Below the pieces are notes generated by a model. The model saw only the letters and a program-made list of their open reading frames with translations. It made no database searches and was not told where the DNA came from. A program made the translations under genes and the position numbers. DNA of 52,895 bases, taken from the NCBI GenBank assembly GCA_041946965.1, contig JBHGBM010000034.1, positions 1 through 52,895 of the forward strand, read 5' to 3'. Each line of letters starts with the position of its first letter. The first letter of the stretch is position 1. The DNA is from JBHGBM01 sp041946965 (GTDB taxonomy: Bacteria; Acidobacteriota; Terriglobia; Bryobacterales; Bryobacteraceae). Shown here one piece after another: positions 24,046 to 32,064 of the stretch.

Positions 24046-25647
24046 TCAGGGCGCTTCGCGGCAGACCACGGCGGTGACGTCGTCCATTTGCGGGTGCCCG
24101 TCGCGGAAACCGTCGGCGGCGCCGCAGATGCCGCTCGCCAGTTGGTCTGCGGAGGCTTCCGGGTTGCGGCGGACGTGTTCGAGCACGGCGTCGGTCCCGA
24201 AGGGAACGTCCGCGGCGCCGGTGCATTCGAGCACGCCGTCGGTCAGCAGCAGCACCGTATACCGCCGGGGCAGCGGCAGCGGGCCGCTTGCGGCGTATTG
24301 CGCGGCGGCCACCACGCCGAGCGGCGGCCCGGTGCTCTCGAGGCTCGCGGCGAGTTCGCCGCCGGCGAACAGGTACCCCGGTACGTGTCCGGCTCCGGCG
24401 TACTGCATGGAGCGGCGCTCCAGGTCGAGCCACACGAGCATGACAGTGGCATAGTGGCGTCCGCCCAGGTCCGCCAGCAGCGCGCGGTTGAGACGCGCCA
24501 GCAGGGCTCCGGGATCCGGTTCCAATTCCGCGTAGGCGCGGATATAGGCGCGCAGAGCGAACATGATCAGGGCCGCGCTGAAACCGTGCCCGCTCACGTC
24601 CCCAATGGAGATCAGCAGGCGGCCGGGCGAGAGCGGGATGAAGTCGAAATAATCACCGCCGGTGGAGTCGGCGGGATTGGCGCAGGCGCCGAGGTCGCAG
24701 CCGGGCACGGCGGGCGGGTCCCGATAGAGCCGCTGCTGGATATCGCGCGCGATGCCGAGCTGGAATTCCTGCTCCTGGCGGGCGCGCTGGCCGGTGACAT
24801 CTTTCAGCACGGAGACGAAGTGCGCGATGGCGCCCGTTTCGTCCCGCATGGGAGTGATGGTCTGCTCGGCCCAGTACAGCTCGCCGTCCTTCTTCCGGTT
24901 GATGATGGTTCCGCGGTAGGGCTTGCCGGAAAGCACCTGGCTCCACAGCGCGCCATAGAAGCGATGGTCGTGCAGGCCCGACTTCAGCAGGCTGGGCGTG
25001 CGGCCCAGCGCTTCCACGGCGGAGTAGCCCGTGGTGGCCTCAAAGGCGGGGTTCACGTATTCGATGACGCCCCGGCGATTGGTGATGATCACGCTATCGG
25101 CGGTCTGCTCGACGGCGCGGCATAACCGCAAGTAGTGGCCGCGCAAATTCTCGAAGTAGTCCAGCAGAACCGGCCCGTCCTCAGCCGGCGGCCTGCCGGC
25201 GCCTTGCGCCCGGAGGAGGTCTTGCGCCTCGGTGACATCGCGGAAGACGGCGACCGCACCGCGAATCACCCCGGACTCGTCGCAGAAAGGCTTGCCGCTG
25301 ACGCTGATCCACAGCCCCTGCTGGCCGGCGCGGCGGATGAACACCAACTCTCCGGTGACTTGCTCGCCGCGGATGGCTCGCGCCAGCGGATACTGTTCCG
25401 GCGGGAAAGGTGTGACCTTGTCCGGCAGATAGCAACCATACACGGCGGACCACTGCTCCGGTCCTACATGCTGCGCGGGCTTGCCCAGGATGCGCTCGGC
25501 TTCGGCGTTGAAGCACAGAAGATTTCCTGACGCATCGCACACCACCACGCCCGCCGCGATGTTTTGCAGGATGGACTTCAGTATCGCGGCGTCTTCCAGC
25601 AAAGGAATTCTCAGCCCGGGCGTGCTCATAGGCGCAAAGGAGCTCAC
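24046..25647 (-). CDS. PAS-PAS-PP2C (SpoIIE/RsbU-type) signalling phosphatase
   Basis: The 533-residue cytoplasmic protein has a first PAS domain (about 20-130: NIAAGVVVCDASGNLLCFNA), a second PAS-PAC (about 175-285: VIITNRRGVIEYVNPAFEAT, GTIINRKKDGELYWAEQTIT) and a SpoIIE-type PP2C domain (about 305-533). Catalytic acids are visible in GGDYFDF, IGDVSGHGFSAALI, LTDGVLE and QMDDVTAVV. Such proteins dephosphorylate anti-sigma-factor antagonists in partner-switching cascades; no STAS or anti-sigma gene is in the window. The GTG at 25647 follows CATACT by six bases; ATG 25629 is an alternative. Confidence 0.9.
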   Translation of the reverse strand: MSSFAPMSTPGLRIPLLEDAAILKSILQNIAAGVVVCDASGNLLCFNAEAERILGKPAQHVGPEQWSAVYGCYLPDKVTPFPPEQYPLARAIRGEQVTGELVFIRRAGQQGLWISVSGKPFCDESGVIRGAVAVFRDVTEAQDLLRAQGAGRPPAEDGPVLLDYFENLRGHYLRLCRAVEQTADSVIITNRRGVIEYVNPAFEATTGYSAVEALGRTPSLLKSGLHDHRFYGALWSQVLSGKPYRGTIINRKKDGELYWAEQTITPMRDETGAIAHFVSVLKDVTGQRARQEQEFQLGIARDIQQRLYRDPPAVPGCDLGACANPADSTGGDYFDFIPLSPGRLLISIGDVSGHGFSAALIMFALRAYIRAYAELEPDPGALLARLNRALLADLGGRHYATVMLVWLDLERRSMQYAGAGHVPGYLFAGGELAASLESTGPPLGVVAAAQYAASGPLPLPRRYTVLLLTDGVLECTGAADVPFGTDAVLEHVRRNPEASADQLASGICGAADGFRDGHPQMDDVTAVVCREAP

Positions 25648-25683
25648 CGCTTCAGTATGCGGGGACGGAACCCATCCGGGATG

Positions 25684-25935
25684 TTAATTCGCGCCCCGGC
25701 GCAGCGTAATCACCAGCCAAACACTGGAAGCCAGGAGCGCGGGCGAGGATCAGAATCCCGGCATGGCTCGCTCGAACCGGACCGAGGCGGGGGTGCGGCC
25801 GAAGATGGCAGCGGCAATGTGTCCCAAGGCGTTCACGGTCATCAGGGCCGTGAGCACCCAGGCGGCCGCGTGGAGCGCGAGAGCGAACGCGAGGCCCAGC
25901 CAGGCCGTGCCGAAATTGCGCCGAATCCGGGGGAT
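25684..25935 (-). pseudogene. Remnant of an HXXEE-type small membrane protein
   Basis: In the 316-bp gap the minus strand reads RNFGTAWLGLAFALALHAA joined directly to AWVLTALMTVNALGHIAAAI and GRTPASVRFERAMPGF, then an in-frame TGA, then SSPALLASSVWLVITLRRGA and a stop. From memory of the HXXEE family, the first part is its opening helix and the later part its last two helices (usually ending PMPGFYSSPxLLAAS), so roughly the middle 70-80 residues are deleted and a nonsense codon stands where Tyr is expected. No valid start codon precedes it. Family identity is moderately sure; that it is non-functional is clearer. Confidence 0.55.
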
Positions 25936-25937
25936 TA

Positions 25938-25943
25938 TATAAT
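25938..25943 (+). promoter_or_regulatory. -10 element of the Gfo/Idh/MocA gene
   Basis: A perfect TATAAT lies 20 bases before the ATG at 25964, and a good Shine-Dalgarno (GGAGG at 25952-25956) follows it, giving a conventional short leader, in contrast to the many leaderless-looking starts in this window. Confidence 0.55.
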
Positions 25944-25963
25944 GCCCTGTTGGAGGTGGAACG

Positions 25964-27121
25964 ATGAAGAAGCAGGGGGCTCTCTCGCGCCGGGAGTTGT
26001 TCGCGAAGACCGGCGTGGCCGCGGCGGCGGGCGTCACGGTGGTGCGTCCGGGAGCGGTGCGCGGCTCGCAGGCGAATTCGAAGATTACGGTGGGGCTGAT
26101 CGGCTCCGGCGGGCGGGGGTCGTACGATGCTTCCGTCTTCCACGCCGATCCGCGCGCGGAAGTCACGGCGCTGTGCGACCTGTTCGACGACCGCATCGAG
26201 ACGGCGTCGCAGCGCATCAAGCTGACGAAGAAGCCGGCGGTATACCGGGATTTCGAGAAGCTGCTGGCGTCGGACGTGGACGCGGTGATCATCGCGACGC
26301 CACCGTTCGAGCACCCGCGGATGCTGGAGGCGGCGGTTCAGGCGCGCAAACACATTTACTGCGAGAAGCCCATGGGGGTGGACCTGGCGGGCATCAAGAA
26401 GGTGATCGCGGCGGGGCGCGCGGCGGATCCGAAGAAATGCATCTCGGTGGGATTCCAGCAGCGCTACGGCCCGGTGTACCTGGAGGCTTACAAGCGCATT
26501 CAGGACGGGCAGATCGGCACTCTGGCGAACGCGCGCGGGTTCTGGATCGCCAACGACCCGTTCACGCGGCGGCCATACCCGGATCCCAAGATCGAGAAGC
26601 TGCGCAACTGGTTTTGCTACAGAGACTACTCGGGCGACTTCATTGTGGAGCAGGACTGCCACAATTTCGACGTGCTGCACTGGTTTCTTGGCGCGCGCCC
26701 GATCCGGGCGGTGGGCATGGGCGGCACCAAGGTGCGCACCACCATGGAGATCATGGACAACCTGACGCTCTCGTTCGAGTTCCCGGGCGGCATGAACGTA
26801 AATTTCGAGGCCAACCAGATCACCCCGCGGGGCTTCAGCAAGATCGGCGAGGAGTTCACCGGGACGAAGGGCGTAATCCTGACGTCGCGCGCGCGCATGG
26901 AGCACATCAAGGGACCGGATGCGAACCAGCGCGAGGTGATGCCTTCCCCGCGCGATATCACGATGGACGGCATCGAGGGTTTCCTGGGGCGGGTGCAGAC
27001 GGGCAACGTGGAGAACGTGGCGGAGCGGTCGGCGATCAGCACGCTGTTTGCGATCCTGGGGCGCACGGCCATTTACGAGAAGCGGGAGGCGACCTGGAAG
27101 GGCGAATTCGGCGATATATAA
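25964..27121 (+). CDS. Tat-signal Gfo/Idh/MocA-family oxidoreductase
   Basis: The 385-residue protein begins with a twin-arginine signal (LSRRELFAKTGVAAAAGVTV), so it is probably exported folded with its nucleotide cofactor. The Rossmann motif VGLIGSGGRG (about 43-52) and the family catalytic motif HIYCEKPMG (about 127-135) are present, as are the C-terminal sheet segments DFIVEQDCHNFDVLHWFLGA. Exported relatives such as glucose-fructose oxidoreductase keep NADP bound. It has a TATAAT promoter and a GGAGG site, and the PIG-L deacetylase gene follows after seven bases, suggesting joint work on an extracytoplasmic sugar. The substrate is unknown. Confidence 0.93.
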   Translation: MKKQGALSRRELFAKTGVAAAAGVTVVRPGAVRGSQANSKITVGLIGSGGRGSYDASVFHADPRAEVTALCDLFDDRIETASQRIKLTKKPAVYRDFEKLLASDVDAVIIATPPFEHPRMLEAAVQARKHIYCEKPMGVDLAGIKKVIAAGRAADPKKCISVGFQQRYGPVYLEAYKRIQDGQIGTLANARGFWIANDPFTRRPYPDPKIEKLRNWFCYRDYSGDFIVEQDCHNFDVLHWFLGARPIRAVGMGGTKVRTTMEIMDNLTLSFEFPGGMNVNFEANQITPRGFSKIGEEFTGTKGVILTSRARMEHIKGPDANQREVMPSPRDITMDGIEGFLGRVQTGNVENVAERSAISTLFAILGRTAIYEKREATWKGEFGDI

Positions 27122-27122
27122 T
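27117..27122 (+). promoter_or_regulatory. -10 element at leaderless distance from the PIG-L deacetylase gene
   Basis: A perfect TATAAT overlaps the stop codon of the upstream oxidoreductase and ends exactly six bases before the ATG at 27129. There is no Shine-Dalgarno in between. This predicts that the deacetylase can be transcribed alone as a leaderless mRNA. Confidence 0.5.
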
Positions 27123-27128
27123 CGCCTC

Positions 27129-28004
27129 ATGTTGAAACTCGCCCTGCTGATTGCGTGCGCCGCCGCAGCGGCATCCGCGCAAAGCGGCAAAGTGCGCGTT
27201 ATCGCTTTTGGCGCGCATCCCGACGACTGTGACAGCCGCGCGGGCGGCACGGCGGCGAAGTTTGCCGCCATGGGCCACGCGGTGAAATTCGTGTCCGTAA
27301 CCAACGGCGATGCCGGGCACCAGAGCCAGGGCGGCGGAGCGCTGGCGAAGCGCCGCCGCGCCGAGGCGGAGGAGGCCGGGCGGCGCCTCGGGATCACTTA
27401 CGAGGTGCTTGACAACCACGACGGCGAGCTGATGCCGTCGCTCGAGGTGCGCCAGCAGATCATCCGCCGCATCAGGCAGTGGAGGGCGGATGTGGTGCTC
27501 GCGCCGCGCACCAACGACTACCATCCCGACCATCGCTACACGGGCGTAGTGGTGCAGGACGCCGCGTACATGGTGGTGGTGCCCAACGTGTGCCCCGATA
27601 CGCCGGCGCTGCGCAAGAACCCGGTGTTTCTCTACTTCGAGGACGGTTTCCAGAAGCCCGCGCCGTTCCGCCCGGATGTGGCCATCGACATCGACGACAT
27701 GTGGCAGAAGAAGATGGACGCCTTCGACGCGCACGTCTCGCAGATGTACGAATGGCTGCCGTGGGTGGCGGGGAATTTCGACACAGTGCCGAAGGACCGC
27801 GTGGCGCGCCGCACCTGGCTGGAACAGACGCGCGGCGGCCGGGCTCCCGGTCCCGCGGTGCGCGCGGCGCTGGAGAAGTGGTACGGGGCCGAACACGCGG
27901 GGCGGGTGCGGCACGCGGAAGCTTTCGAGCTGTGCGAGTACGGCTCGCGGCCGAAGGAAGACGATCTGCGGCGGCTGTTCCCGATGATGCGGCAGCCGGA
28001 GTGA
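27129..28004 (+). CDS. Secreted PIG-L / LmbE-family N-deacetylase
   Basis: A 291-residue zinc-dependent de-N-acetylase of the PIG-L family. A signal peptide MLKLALLIACAAAAASAQS is followed by VIAFGAHPDDCDSRAGG, whose His-Pro-Asp-Asp motif (about 30-33) supplies the general base and a metal ligand, and NDYHPDHRYTG (about 126-136) supplies the second His. Family members remove acetyl from N-acetylglucosamine-type sugars. Start ATG 27129 is preferred over a longer open frame because of the signal peptide. It follows the Tat-exported oxidoreductase by seven bases. Confidence 0.9.
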   Translation: MLKLALLIACAAAAASAQSGKVRVIAFGAHPDDCDSRAGGTAAKFAAMGHAVKFVSVTNGDAGHQSQGGGALAKRRRAEAEEAGRRLGITYEVLDNHDGELMPSLEVRQQIIRRIRQWRADVVLAPRTNDYHPDHRYTGVVVQDAAYMVVVPNVCPDTPALRKNPVFLYFEDGFQKPAPFRPDVAIDIDDMWQKKMDAFDAHVSQMYEWLPWVAGNFDTVPKDRVARRTWLEQTRGGRAPGPAVRAALEKWYGAEHAGRVRHAEAFELCEYGSRPKEDDLRRLFPMMRQPE

Positions 28005-28012
28005 GGCTGCCT

Positions 28013-28446
28013 CTACGGCAGGCAGGAGTCCTGGAGCAGATCGTGTACCGTGTAGGGACAGGCCGGTGGGAACGCACTCACCGGCCGCGCCGTGTCGATT
28101 GCCGCGTACTTCACCGCCAGCGGATACGCCTCGGCGACCAACTCGGGCAGGGAGCCTCGCAGGCTTGGACTATCGCGCAGGAGAAGTTGAATCCCGTCGC
28201 GCTGCCCGGCGATGGTTCGCTCCCAGCTTGAACCGCGTTTTTCCGGCTGGCACGGCCACTTCAACAGGTGTTGCAGGGGCCGGACAACCCGGCCCGCAAG
28301 GCGCGGCGTTCCCGCCTGGCCATGCCGTCGATCTCCTCCGCGATTTGTTCGAGGCCGGCGCCGCCGACGCGGCCGGAACGCAGCAATTCCGCGTTCTGCC
28401 GCGCCCACTCGGAGAAATCCTTCTCGTAGAGGTCCGCGGCTTTCAT
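28013..28446 (-). pseudogene. Frameshifted DUF29 gene
   Basis: ATG 28446 opens KAADLYEKDFSEWARQNAEL and LEQIAEEIDGMARRERRALR, the standard start of DUF29 proteins, but stops at 28261. The rest continues in the neighbouring frame as LQHLLKWPCQPEKRGSSWER, GIQLLLRDSPSLRGSLPELV and CPYTVHDLLQDSCLP, which is the normal DUF29 ending. A one-base loss (or two-base gain) near the CCCC at about 28274-28281 would join them into one protein of about 144 residues. This can be a true pseudogene, a sequencing error, or less likely a recoding site. TACGCT lies six bases before the ATG. DUF29 function is unknown. Confidence 0.75.
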
Positions 28447-28507
28447 ATCTCAAGCGTACCCTCAGGGCCACCGCCCGCGCGGGGCGGTTGGCGATGTTAC
28501 GCTTGCC

Positions 28508-29452
28508 ATGATGCCAGACGCATCACGAGTGCGCGCCGTTATCGATACCGATCCCGGCATCGACGATGCCCTTGCGCTGCTGTACGGGTTCGGCTCGCCG
28601 GAGCTTTCGATCGAAGCGATCACGGTGGTGGCGGGAAACGTGCCGGTGGAGACGGGGGCGCGCAACGTGTTCCGGGTGTGCAAGGTGGCGGGGATTGCGC
28701 CGCCCCGCGTGGCGGCGGGTGCGGCCGCGCCGCTGGCCCGGCCGCTCGAGACGGCGGCGCACGTGCATGGCTCCGGGGGCCTCGGGGGGTGGCGCGAGGA
28801 GGCGCCGGGAACCGTGGATGAGAGGCCCGCGTGGCGGGTGATTACGGAGACGGCGCGGCGGTATCCGGGCGAGGTTGTGCTGATCACGCTGGGGCCGCTG
28901 ACCAATGCCGCGCTGGCGGCGGAGCGGGATCCCGGCGGGTTCGCAGGGCTGCGGGAGATTGTGTGCATGGGTGGAACGGTGTTCGCTCCCGGCAACGTGA
29001 CCGCGGCGGCCGAGTACAATTTCCACGCGGACCCCGAAGCCGCAGCGCGCGTGGCGGGGAGCGGCGTTCCGCTGCGGCTGATCGGGCTGGATGCGACGCG
29101 GCGAGCGCGGCTGAGCGCGGCACGGCTCGACAGGCGGCTGGGAAAGCGCGGCGACGTGCGGGCGCGTTTCCTGCGGGCGGCCGCGGGCCACCTGTTCGGG
29201 TTCATGGCGGAGCATACCGGATGGAAGGGCTTGTACCTGCACGATCCGCTGGCGGTGGCGGCGGCGCTCGATCCAACGCTGGTCGAGACGCGTGCGATGC
29301 GGATCGCGGTGGAAACCAGAGGCGAGCTGACCGCCGGGATGGTGGTGGCGGACCGGCGCGAGTGGGTGCGCGGAGAAGGAAACGCGCGCGTGGCGGTCAG
29401 GGCCGACGCCGCGCGCTTCCTGCGGATGTTTCTGGAACGCGCCTGTCTATGA
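28508..29452 (+). CDS. Inosine-uridine-preferring nucleoside hydrolase family protein
   Basis: The 314-residue protein carries the hallmark calcium-binding motif AVIDTDPGIDDALALLYG (about 10-27) of nucleoside hydrolases, which cleave the N-glycosidic bond of ribonucleosides. Further family elements are VVAGNVPVETGARNVFRVCK, HGSGGLGG, LITLGPLTNAALA, MGGTVFAPGNVTAAAEYNFH, DPEAA and, near the end, GLYLHDPLAVAAALDP, which supplies the active-site His-Asp. Two ATGs, 28508 and 28511, are possible; TACGCT at 28498-28503 is seven bases before the second. Its last six bases overlap the convergent small membrane gene. Confidence 0.93.
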   Translation: MMPDASRVRAVIDTDPGIDDALALLYGFGSPELSIEAITVVAGNVPVETGARNVFRVCKVAGIAPPRVAAGAAAPLARPLETAAHVHGSGGLGGWREEAPGTVDERPAWRVITETARRYPGEVVLITLGPLTNAALAAERDPGGFAGLREIVCMGGTVFAPGNVTAAAEYNFHADPEAAARVAGSGVPLRLIGLDATRRARLSAARLDRRLGKRGDVRARFLRAAAGHLFGFMAEHTGWKGLYLHDPLAVAAALDPTLVETRAMRIAVETRGELTAGMVVADRREWVRGEGNARVAVRADAARFLRMFLERACL

Positions 29453-29878
29453 CGCGGAGCTCCAGGACTTGCCGGCCAGCTTGCGCTCCGGCTCGCGGCG
29501 GAACACGAACCAGCCGCCGATGGCGGAGGCAATTGCGCCGAGCGTGAGATAGACCGCGGTCCGAAACTCGCCCGGACCGCTGAACACGTAGCCCGCGATG
29601 AAATAGCCGCGGAACATCATCACCAACACGGCCAAAGTCCAAACGAAGAATACGACCCGCGCCATGCCCTTGACGGCAAGCACCACGCAGACCAGCGCGA
29701 CCACTCCCAACGCAAGCAGCGCATAGGTAAGGGCAGCGCCCTTCCAGGGCAGCATGTCCAGCCGCAAATTGTGGTTGCCGCTCAGCAGGGTCACGCAGGA
29801 CAGAGCCAGCAGGAACAGCCCCAGCAGGCCGTGGTACACGTAGCTAAAGACTCGCATAAGAAGCCGCGCCAATTGCAC
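29447..29878 (-). CDS. Small four-helix membrane protein, unknown
   Basis: A 143-residue protein with four hydrophobic helices: VYHGLLGLFLLALSCVTLLS, LTYALLALGVVALVCVVLAV, VVFFVWTLAVLVMMFRGYFI and VYLTLGAIASAIGGWFVFRR. The tail is short and basic. I do not recognise the family. Between helices 1 and 2 is the polar loop GNHNLRLDMLPWKG. It sits alone between a convergent nucleoside hydrolase and the GH57 operon. The start at 29878 lacks a clear ribosome-binding site; a Met eight codons in is possible. Confidence 0.75.
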   Translation of the reverse strand: MQLARLLMRVFSYVYHGLLGLFLLALSCVTLLSGNHNLRLDMLPWKGAALTYALLALGVVALVCVVLAVKGMARVVFFVWTLAVLVMMFRGYFIAGYVFSGPGEFRTAVYLTLGAIASAIGGWFVFRREPERKLAGKSWSSAS

Positions 29879-29925
29879 TTACGTGGAACCTCCGTACGGA
29901 AGTGAACCGCCATTGTAGCGCGGAT

Positions 29926-32064
29926 TCAGGCGCTCCACTCAGGCGGCTCCCCGGTGAGGGCTTCGAGCCAGCCCTGCTGCGGAACGGCGTCCATGGGGAG
30001 GCTGCCGCGCCACAGCGAAAACTGAAATTGCAGATTGCCGCCGGGGGGTACGCCGAGGGCGGCGAGCGAGACCCGGACCTCGAGGACGCGTTTGAAGGCG
30101 CACTCGACCGGGCGGAGGCTGGCTCCGGGCGACGCCGCGAGCTTCACTTCGGCGGCGTGCGCGCGGCCGTGGTCAAACCGGATGACGATGGAACTGGTGT
30201 GCGGCGGGTCGCCGGCGCGGACGGTGAGGCGCGCTTCGAGGCCCGAGACGTTGGCGTCCTCGCCTCCGTGAAAGTCCAGCCGCAGGTAGAAATTCTCGCG
30301 ATCGGATCCGTAACACAGCTCTTGCAGGAGCGCCTTGCCGGCGTGCATGGCGCCGGAGCGCTCGTCCGCGCGGTACATGCCGGCGCCCAGCCATTCGAAA
30401 TACGAGCCGATTTCGCCGTCGATGGCGGGGGTGATCTGGCCGGTGGGAGGCAGATGATATTCGCCGCCCAGCACGCGCAGGATGGGGCGGGAAAGCTCTT
30501 CGGGCGGCGCTTTGCCCAGGGCGCGGTAGATGTTGGCGAGGTGGCCGCGGTAAAGCTGGTCGAACTCCGCGCGGTTGGCGGAATCGTGCTCGGGGCCGTA
30601 CCACCAGCACCAGTCGCTGCCTTCGGCGATGAGCAGTTCCTCGTAGGCGAGGCGGCGCTGCTCCTCGCCCGCTTCGGGGGTCTCGTCGTAAGTCTGGCGG
30701 GCGCGCAGCAGGTGGCGCCAGGCCTGGTTGTCCTCCTCGGCGCCGATCCAGACGTCGAAGTTGGCGTTGATCCAGGAGCCGGGAAAGATGTGGCCGATCG
30801 GCTCGGGCTCGAGCCTGGAGAGCGCGCTGGAGATAGTGGCGGCGGTCATCCGCGGGTCTTCGGAGATGCGGCGGTAGAGGGCGCGCAGGAACGGCCGTCC
30901 GTTCTCGTGGTAATACTCCCAGGCGTTCTCGCCATCCAGGATGATAGGCACCAGGGCGTCGCGGCCGGCAGCGAGAATGCCCTGGCAGTTGTCGCAGATG
31001 CGCTTGAGGAAATCGGCCGCGGCTTCCTCGGCGCCCATGCGGGAATAGACGAAGCCGATCAGGTCGCTCAGGCAATGGTCGCGGAACAGCACGCGGATCT
31101 CGCGGTCCCGCTGCCGCCAGACATAGGGCCGGTAGAGCGCGTCCACGCCGATGTTGCGGCCGAGAGTGCGCGCCAGCACGCCGCTGTCGGTGGCGGCCCA
31201 GCGGAAGCCGGTTTCGGCGGCGATGGCGAGCACCGCGTCGGAGACGGAGCCTTCGGAGGGCCAAAGGCCGGAGGGGGCGGCTCCGAACTGCCGGCCGATG
31301 TAGCGCCGGCTCAACTCCAGTTGCCTGCGCGCATCCTCCGGGTAGCAGAAAGGCGGCGGAAGCGTCACCCCGGGGTGCGCGACGGAGGCGATGTTGGAAT
31401 CGCACAACAGCGGAAGGATCGGATGGTAGAACGGCGTGGTGGAGATTTCGATCTGGCCGGAAGCCGCGGCGCGCTTGTATGCGGGGATGACCAGTCCGAG
31501 GATTTGCCGCTGTTTTTCTCCGATGAGCCGCTGGTCGGCGAGACTGTAACCGCGCCCGCGCGCGGCCAGGGCGCGCACTTCGGGATCGCGCTGCAAGAAC
31601 TCCTCGTCGAACCAGGAGAGCTGCGAGAGCACCTGAAGATCGCGGAACTCCTGCGTTTCGAAAAGATCCGCCGCGTGGGCGCCGCCCTTCTGCGCCTGCC
31701 AGGCTTCGAACAACTCGCCGTAGCGCGGGTAACGGTGAATCATGGTGGGCGGGTGCGCGTAGAAGGAATGCCTGAGCAGGAAGGCGCGCTCGGCCGCGTC
31801 CAGGCTTTCGGCGGGCTTGAGGGCGGTCAGCAAGTACGGGTCCGCGGCGGCGCCGGAGGCGTACTCCTCGACCTGCACCATCATGGAGGGGACGAGGTTG
31901 AAGGTCTGGCGCACGGCGGGGAATTCGTCGAGCAGCCGCACCATGCCGTAGTAGTCCTTAAGGGCGTGCAGGCGCGTCCAGGGGAGCCTGTACTCGCCCG
32001 AGATCAGGTCCTTATAGAACGGCTGGTGCATGTGCCACAGGAAGCAGAGGTAGATGTGGGGCAT
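29926..32064 (-). CDS. Glycoside hydrolase family 57
   Basis: The 712-residue protein has the GH57 start FLWHMHQPFYKD (about 8-19), the nucleophile region GLWPSEGSVSDAV (Glu about 282) and the acid region VPIILDGENAWEYY (Asp about 379), so both catalytic residues are in place. GH57 enzymes are retaining alpha-glucan hydrolases or 4-alpha-glucanotransferases (amylase, amylopullulanase, branching enzyme). A beta-sandwich follows from about 560 (GSDRENFYLRLDFHGGEDAN), resembling the DUF1957/DUF1925-type accessory domain. No signal peptide, so it probably acts on internal glycogen. Its ATG overlaps the stop of the upstream phosphoesterase by one base (TAATG). Confidence 0.93.
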   Translation of the reverse strand: MPHIYLCFLWHMHQPFYKDLISGEYRLPWTRLHALKDYYGMVRLLDEFPAVRQTFNLVPSMMVQVEEYASGAAADPYLLTALKPAESLDAAERAFLLRHSFYAHPPTMIHRYPRYGELFEAWQAQKGGAHAADLFETQEFRDLQVLSQLSWFDEEFLQRDPEVRALAARGRGYSLADQRLIGEKQRQILGLVIPAYKRAAASGQIEISTTPFYHPILPLLCDSNIASVAHPGVTLPPPFCYPEDARRQLELSRRYIGRQFGAAPSGLWPSEGSVSDAVLAIAAETGFRWAATDSGVLARTLGRNIGVDALYRPYVWRQRDREIRVLFRDHCLSDLIGFVYSRMGAEEAAADFLKRICDNCQGILAAGRDALVPIILDGENAWEYYHENGRPFLRALYRRISEDPRMTAATISSALSRLEPEPIGHIFPGSWINANFDVWIGAEEDNQAWRHLLRARQTYDETPEAGEEQRRLAYEELLIAEGSDWCWWYGPEHDSANRAEFDQLYRGHLANIYRALGKAPPEELSRPILRVLGGEYHLPPTGQITPAIDGEIGSYFEWLGAGMYRADERSGAMHAGKALLQELCYGSDRENFYLRLDFHGGEDANVSGLEARLTVRAGDPPHTSSIVIRFDHGRAHAAEVKLAASPGASLRPVECAFKRVLEVRVSLAALGVPPGGNLQFQFSLWRGSLPMDAVPQQGWLEALTGEPPEWSA

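Noticed and set aside
25564..27135. Alternative plus-strand frame across the Gfo/Idh/MocA gene
   Set aside because: Overlaps a gene with clear domains and a Tat signal in another frame; composition is typical of noise.
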